Source of the DNA: Steroidobacteraceae bacterium
Lineage (GTDB): Bacteria > Pseudomonadota > Gammaproteobacteria > Steroidobacterales > Steroidobacteraceae
Assembly: GCA_019187495.1 (NCBI GenBank)
Contig: JABAQN010000002.1
Coordinates: 1-57,426 of the forward strand
DNA length: 57,426 bases
Direction of reading: 5' to 3'
Under the pieces are notes generated by a model. The model did not search any database. It was given only the letters and a program-made list of their open reading frames with translations, and had not been told where the DNA came from. Below, piece by piece: positions 53,821 through 57,426 of this stretch (position 1 is the stretch's first letter; the number at the start of each line of letters is the position of its first letter). A program made the position numbers and the translations under genes.

Positions 53821-54018
53821 TCATCGCCGCAGCGTGTACTCGGCGCCGCAGTACGGACATTTCGCCCAGCCGGTCGGCTCGATCGGCAGGTACACGCGCG
53901 GGTGCGAATTCCACAGGTACATCTGCGGCATCGGGCAGGCGAGCGGCAGATCGTCGACCGTCACTTCGTACTGATTCTGGGCATTCGGCTGGATCAGGGG
54001 GGGCGTGCTGGCCGGCAT
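53821..54018 (-). CDS. CHCC-type zinc-finger protein
   Basis: The 65-residue protein shows the zf-CHCC pattern: one Cys in LACPMPQMYLWNSHPRVYL, the His in NSHPRVYLPIE, and CPYCGAEYTL at the C-terminus. Homologues are related to mitochondrial complex I subunit NDUFS6, and bacterial roles are unclear. It lies 30 bases past glnE on the same strand, with its own TATAAT upstream. Confidence 0.88.
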   Translation of the reverse strand: MPASTPPLIQPNAQNQYEVTVDDLPLACPMPQMYLWNSHPRVYLPIEPTGWAKCPYCGAEYTLRR

Positions 54019-54047
54019 GGAGCGGTTCCGCGAAAGGCGTTGCGCGC

Positions 54048-54053
54048 ATTATA
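54048..54053 (-). promoter_or_regulatory. -10 element for the zinc-finger gene
   Basis: On the minus strand the sequence reads TATAAT, 29 bases before the ATG at 54018 and overlapping the glnE stop. No -35 match lies 17 bases upstream (GGGCGA), so it is a -10 call only. Confidence 0.5.
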
Positions 54054-56952
54054 GACTGCCGTCTGCACACTCGCCCGCCGTGCCCATGGTCGAATCCCAG
54101 ATCGCGGTGACGGCAGCGCGCTCGCTGCGAAACTCCAGGTCAGCCACCATGGGTGGCGCGTCGGCGAGCGCGCGGTGGTGGATGCGCTCCCGATAGAGCC
54201 GGTACGCGCGCGTCAACACATCGACCGTCGACTGCGGCACGAGGTCGGCCGAGGCGACCGATTCGAGCTGGCGGATCGTGTCCGGGTACATCGCGACGGG
54301 CGGATACTCCCCGGCCCAGCGCAGCGCCCAGAATTGCGCGAGGAATTCGATGTCGCCGATGCCGCCGGCGTCCTGCTTGAGATCGATGAGACCCTGGCCC
54401 GAACGCGACAGCTCGCGGCGCATGCGCTCGCGCATCGCGCGCACTTCCTCGCGCAGCGTCTCGCGCCGCACGGCGGTCCGCAGGATATCGAGGCGTTCGC
54501 GCTCGAATGCCCCGCACAATTCGCGCGCCCCCGCCACGGCCCGCGCATGCAGCAACGCCTGGTGCTCCCATGTCCACGCCTCCGTGCGCTGGTAAGCCAC
54601 AAACGCATCGATGCTCGTCACGAGCATGCCGCCCTTGCCGCTCGGGCGCAGGCGCATGTCGACCTCGTAGAGGCGGCCCGCGGCCGAATGCATCGTGAGC
54701 AGGTGCACGATGCGCTGCGCGAGGCGCACGAAGAACACCTGGTTGTCGAGCGGCTTGTCGCCGTCGGTCTCCTCCGCGCCGCCGGCCGAGTCGTGCAGGA
54801 ACACGAGGTCGAGATCGGAGCTGTAGCCGAGTTCCATGCCGCCGAGCTTGCCGTAGCCGACGGCACCGATCCGCACGGCGCGGCGCGCGGCGCCCTCGCC
54901 GCACATCGGCGTACCGAACTGCGCGACGATCTGCCGCCAGCCGAACTCCATGGCGCGCCCGACGATGAGTTCCGCGACATCGGTCAGGCGATCGCTCACC
55001 CGCATGACAGGCAACCGGCCCGTGAGATCCGCGACGGCGATGCGAAACACCGCGGCGCGCTGGAAATGGCGCAGCGCCTCGACCTGGCGCTCCGGGTCAT
55101 CGTCGGGGAGCTGCTGCAGGCGCAGTTCCAGATCGTGCGCGAGCGCGGCGCGGTCGGGCAGCGCCTCGAGCAGCCGGTCGTCGATCAGTTCATCGAGCAA
55201 CAGTGGATGGGCGGCGATCTGCGCCGCGAGGAAATCGCCGTGCGCGCACAGATCGACGAGCCTGCGCCGGGCGGCCGGACTCTCGTGCAGCAGCGCGAAG
55301 TACACCGACCGCGAGCCGATCGCCTCGAACACGCTGAGCACCCGCCGCAGTGTTTCGGTCGTGCCGCCTGCGGCCGCGATATCCGCGACCACGGCCGGCA
55401 TCAGGGCACGCACGCGCCTGCGCCCGGCCGCATCGAGGCGCCGTTCGAGCTGCGTCGCACGAAACTCCTCGAGCAGTCGCGCTGCCTCGGTCGCATCGCG
55501 CAGGCCCGCGTCCGCCAGCGTGCGCGCCATCACGGCCGCACCCGCACGCCCGGCATCCTCCCACAGCGGCCCGAGGTCGACGGTGATCACGGGCTTCGCG
55601 CCCTCGGCCTCGGGCGCGAACACCACCGCCTTGAAGTGCGCCGACACGCGAGCGCGATGCGTCGCGAGCTGGTCGAGGAGCGCGTCCCAGTCCGGCAGGC
55701 CCATGGCCAGCGCGATCCGCGCGCGCTCGACCTCATCGGTCGGCAACTCGTGGACTTGCCGGTCGTCGAGCATCTGCAGGCGGTTTTCGAGGCGGCGCAG
55801 GAATACGTAGGCCGCGCGCAGTTCGGCGACCGCGCCTTGCGGAAGCGCCCGCCCACCCTCGATCACGCGCAGCGCCTCGAGCAGTGATGGAGTCTGCAGC
55901 CGGCGGTCCTGGCCACCGCGCACGAGCTGCAGCGCCTGCACGACGAATTCGATTTCGCGGATGCCGCCGGGCCCGAGCTTGATGTTGTCCTCGAGGTCGC
56001 GCCGCTGCACTTCCCGCTCGATCAGGCCCTTCATCTCGCGCAAGGATTCGAACACGCCGAAATCGAGGTAGCGCCGGTAGACGAACGGGCGCACCGCGTT
56101 CGCCTGGATCTCCGCATACGCGTCGGTCGCCGTCAGCGCGCGCGCCTTGATCCACGCGTAGCGCTCCCACGCCCGGCCATGGCGCAGCAGGTAGTCCTCG
56201 AACGACGCGAAGCTCGCGGCGAGCGGGCCGCTGTCGCCGAACGGACGAAGGCGCATGTCGATGCGGAACACGAAGCCTTCGTCCGTGCGGGCATCCAGCA
56301 GCCGGATGATCATCTGGCCGAGGCGGGTGAAATACTCCTCGTTGGCGATCCGGCGTTCACCATCGGTCTCGCCGTACTCCGGATAGAGAAAGACGAGGTC
56401 GATGTCCGAGGAAAAATTGAGTTCGCCGCCACCGAGCTTGCCCATGCCGACGACGACGAGCGGCTGCGCGGCGCCTTCCGCGTTGCGCGGCGTCCCGAAG
56501 CGCCCCGCGAGCGCCTGCGCCGCGAAGCGGCATGCGCAAGCGACCGCGGCATCCGCAAATGCGGACAGCTCGGCAAGCGTGCCCTCGAGATCCGCCCAGC
56601 CCGCGAGATCGCGCCACGCGATCCGCGCCATTTCGCGCCGGCGCCAGCGACGGATCCATGCGGCGAAGCCTGCTTCTTCGGCCGGCGGCGCCGCCCGTGC
56701 GGCAAACTCCGCGAAGTCGGCGCCGCTGCGCGGCGCGAGCAGGCTGCCGTCCTCGAGCAGCGACGGGAGGAGCGATGCATCCCGCAGGCACGCCCCGGCA
56801 AGGAAATCGCTCGCTGCGAAGACCTGCGGCAGGGATTCCCGGACAGCAGACGGCGCAGCGGCGAGTACCGGTGCAATGCCGGGGATCGCTGCGAGTTCGC
56901 GCAGCCGTTCCGCGGCGCGCACCGTGATGGCTTCGGCGCCGGCTGCTGACAT
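54049..56952 (-). CDS. glnE: Bifunctional glutamine synthetase adenylyltransferase/deadenylase
   Basis: The 967-residue enzyme adds and removes AMP on glutamine synthetase in response to PII and glutamine. Both nucleotidyltransferase domains are intact: the N-terminal one has GMGKLGGGELNFSSDIDLVF and the C-terminal one has GYGKLGGMELGYSSDLDLVF. Each is followed by its helical domain (GPGGIREIEFVVQALQL and QDAGGIGDIEFLAQFWAL). The ATG at 56952 gives a standard start; the frame is open for 37 more codons but lacks family likeness there. Confidence 0.95.
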   Translation of the reverse strand: MSAAGAEAITVRAAERLRELAAIPGIAPVLAAAPSAVRESLPQVFAASDFLAGACLRDASLLPSLLEDGSLLAPRSGADFAEFAARAAPPAEEAGFAAWIRRWRRREMARIAWRDLAGWADLEGTLAELSAFADAAVACACRFAAQALAGRFGTPRNAEGAAQPLVVVGMGKLGGGELNFSSDIDLVFLYPEYGETDGERRIANEEYFTRLGQMIIRLLDARTDEGFVFRIDMRLRPFGDSGPLAASFASFEDYLLRHGRAWERYAWIKARALTATDAYAEIQANAVRPFVYRRYLDFGVFESLREMKGLIEREVQRRDLEDNIKLGPGGIREIEFVVQALQLVRGGQDRRLQTPSLLEALRVIEGGRALPQGAVAELRAAYVFLRRLENRLQMLDDRQVHELPTDEVERARIALAMGLPDWDALLDQLATHRARVSAHFKAVVFAPEAEGAKPVITVDLGPLWEDAGRAGAAVMARTLADAGLRDATEAARLLEEFRATQLERRLDAAGRRRVRALMPAVVADIAAAGGTTETLRRVLSVFEAIGSRSVYFALLHESPAARRRLVDLCAHGDFLAAQIAAHPLLLDELIDDRLLEALPDRAALAHDLELRLQQLPDDDPERQVEALRHFQRAAVFRIAVADLTGRLPVMRVSDRLTDVAELIVGRAMEFGWRQIVAQFGTPMCGEGAARRAVRIGAVGYGKLGGMELGYSSDLDLVFLHDSAGGAEETDGDKPLDNQVFFVRLAQRIVHLLTMHSAAGRLYEVDMRLRPSGKGGMLVTSIDAFVAYQRTEAWTWEHQALLHARAVAGARELCGAFERERLDILRTAVRRETLREEVRAMRERMRRELSRSGQGLIDLKQDAGGIGDIEFLAQFWALRWAGEYPPVAMYPDTIRQLESVASADLVPQSTVDVLTRAYRLYRERIHHRALADAPPMVADLEFRSERAAVTAIWDSTMGTAGECADGSL

Positions 56953-56977
56953 CAGTCGTGGCGCCCGCGCATCGGCA

Positions 56978-57426
56978 TCAGCGATAACGATTGCCGCCGA
57001 GATCGGTGATCTGCGCGGTATCGAAGCGGCGCTGCACGCCGTCGACCGACGCCTGCGACACATACACCTGCGCGCCTCGCGATGCGTCGATCGAGGCCCG
57101 CCCGCCCGCCACGACGCTGTTGACGATGTGGACCTGGCCGCCCGCGACGGTGACGGCGGTGCCGCCTGCCGAAATGCGGCTGTTCGTCAGGTAAAGGTCA
57201 CAACCGCCCCGCACGACGAGACCGTCGCCGGCGAAATCGATCACGCGGTTGTCGATGTGCATCAGCCGCTGACCTTCACAGATGAGGGGCTGATTGCGGC
57301 GCTCCCCGGCGCGTTGCGGCGCTGCCGCCCCGCCCGCGGGCGCTGCGACCTCCGCCGCGGGCACCCGCGCGCTCATCGCGCTTGCAATCGACACGCCAGG
57401 GCCCGTGATGCTGATGCGCCCGGCAT
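56978..57426 (-). CDS. Beta-helix-like repetitive protein (5' partial)
   Basis: The frame is open to the window edge (the first visible residues read GRISITGPGVSIASA), so the gene is truncated at its 5' end. The visible 149 residues contain short hydrophobic strand repeats such as RVIDFAGDGLVVRGG, CDLYLTNSRISAGGTAV, VHIVNSVVAGGRASID and VYVSQASVDGV. This pattern resembles right-handed parallel beta-helix proteins. An internal GTG at 57394 could start a shorter product. It precedes glnE by 25 bases. The function is unknown. Confidence 0.6.
   Translation of the reverse strand, partial: AGRISITGPGVSIASAMSARVPAAEVAAPAGGAAAPQRAGERRNQPLICEGQRLMHIDNRVIDFAGDGLVVRGGCDLYLTNSRISAGGTAVTVAGGQVHIVNSVVAGGRASIDASRGAQVYVSQASVDGVQRRFDTAQITDLGGNRYR

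Overview
The window is about 57.4 kb of GC-rich, gene-dense chromosomal DNA. It has no gene-free stretch over 300 bases and no rRNA, tRNA, IS element, prophage or CRISPR that I can see. The gene set (lptA-lptB-rpoN-hpf-rapZ, mpl, ubiX, waaA with a KdkA-type Kdo kinase, glnE, rnd, an SAH riboswitch before ahcY) points to a Gram-negative gammaproteobacterium. The GC content and gene order suggest the Xanthomonadales/Nevskiales/Steroidobacterales side; that placement is inference, because no rRNA is present. Two apparently broken genes lie within 4 kb of each other (26.7-30.5 kb), so assembly error should be kept in mind.

Layout. (1) 1-6.7 kb, plus strand: LPS export (lptA, cut by the window edge; lptB), rpoN, hpf and rapZ with no ptsN between them, a three-part lipoprotein, and mgtE. 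(2) 6.7-18.7 kb, mostly minus: patatin-like phospholipase; a central-carbon run tkt-gap-pgk-pyk that continues directly into a penicillin-acylase-family hydrolase, a MoxR ATPase and a CoxE-like VWA protein. An exported PrxQ/Bcp-type peroxiredoxin sits on the plus strand. (3) 18.8-21.6 kb, plus: metK, an SAH riboswitch that can be folded by eye, and ahcY. (4) 21.9-26.7 kb, plus: an unusual four-gene set of a TonB-like/TPR membrane protein with a receiver-like N-terminus, a CheA-like membrane kinase without a CheW-binding domain, a stand-alone CheY, and a CheX-type phosphatase. (5) 26.7-34.9 kb: frameshifted O-methyltransferase, cpdA, TraB/GumN protein, CPBP protease, a deleted LON-domain gene, ubiX, mpl, a small membrane protein, rnd and adk. 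(6) 35-38.8 kb: PPi-dependent phosphofructokinase, a MAPEG protein and a K+-independent-type H+-pyrophosphatase, which together form a pyrophosphate module. (7) 38.9-42.9 kb: two tandem S9-family peptidases, the second lacking the catalytic Ser and His. (8) 43-44.9 kb: a bufferin-type RiPP cluster (DUF2282 precursor, DUF692/MNIO enzyme, DUF2063 partner) without the usual DoxX gene. (9) 44.9-57.4 kb: GGDEF/EAL protein, PIMT-like methyltransferase, TolC, waaA, kdkA, heptosyltransferase-like gene, DUF6165, a 21-bp-repeat coiled-coil protein, a CHCC zinc-finger protein, glnE and the end of a beta-helix-like gene.

How it fits together. Envelope biogenesis (lptAB, waaA, kdkA, GT9, mpl, tolC) is spread across the window. 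The glycolytic genes and the pfp/hppA pair suggest reversible PPi-linked glycolysis coupled to the membrane proton gradient. metK/ahcY form the SAM cycle with feedback by SAH. The least familiar parts are the TonB-kinase-CheY-CheX locus, the S9 protease/pseudoprotease pair and the trimmed bufferin cluster. A dispersed imperfect palindrome (after ahcY, after hppA, and a half copy at the end of the lipoprotein gene) looks like a genome-specific repeat family.
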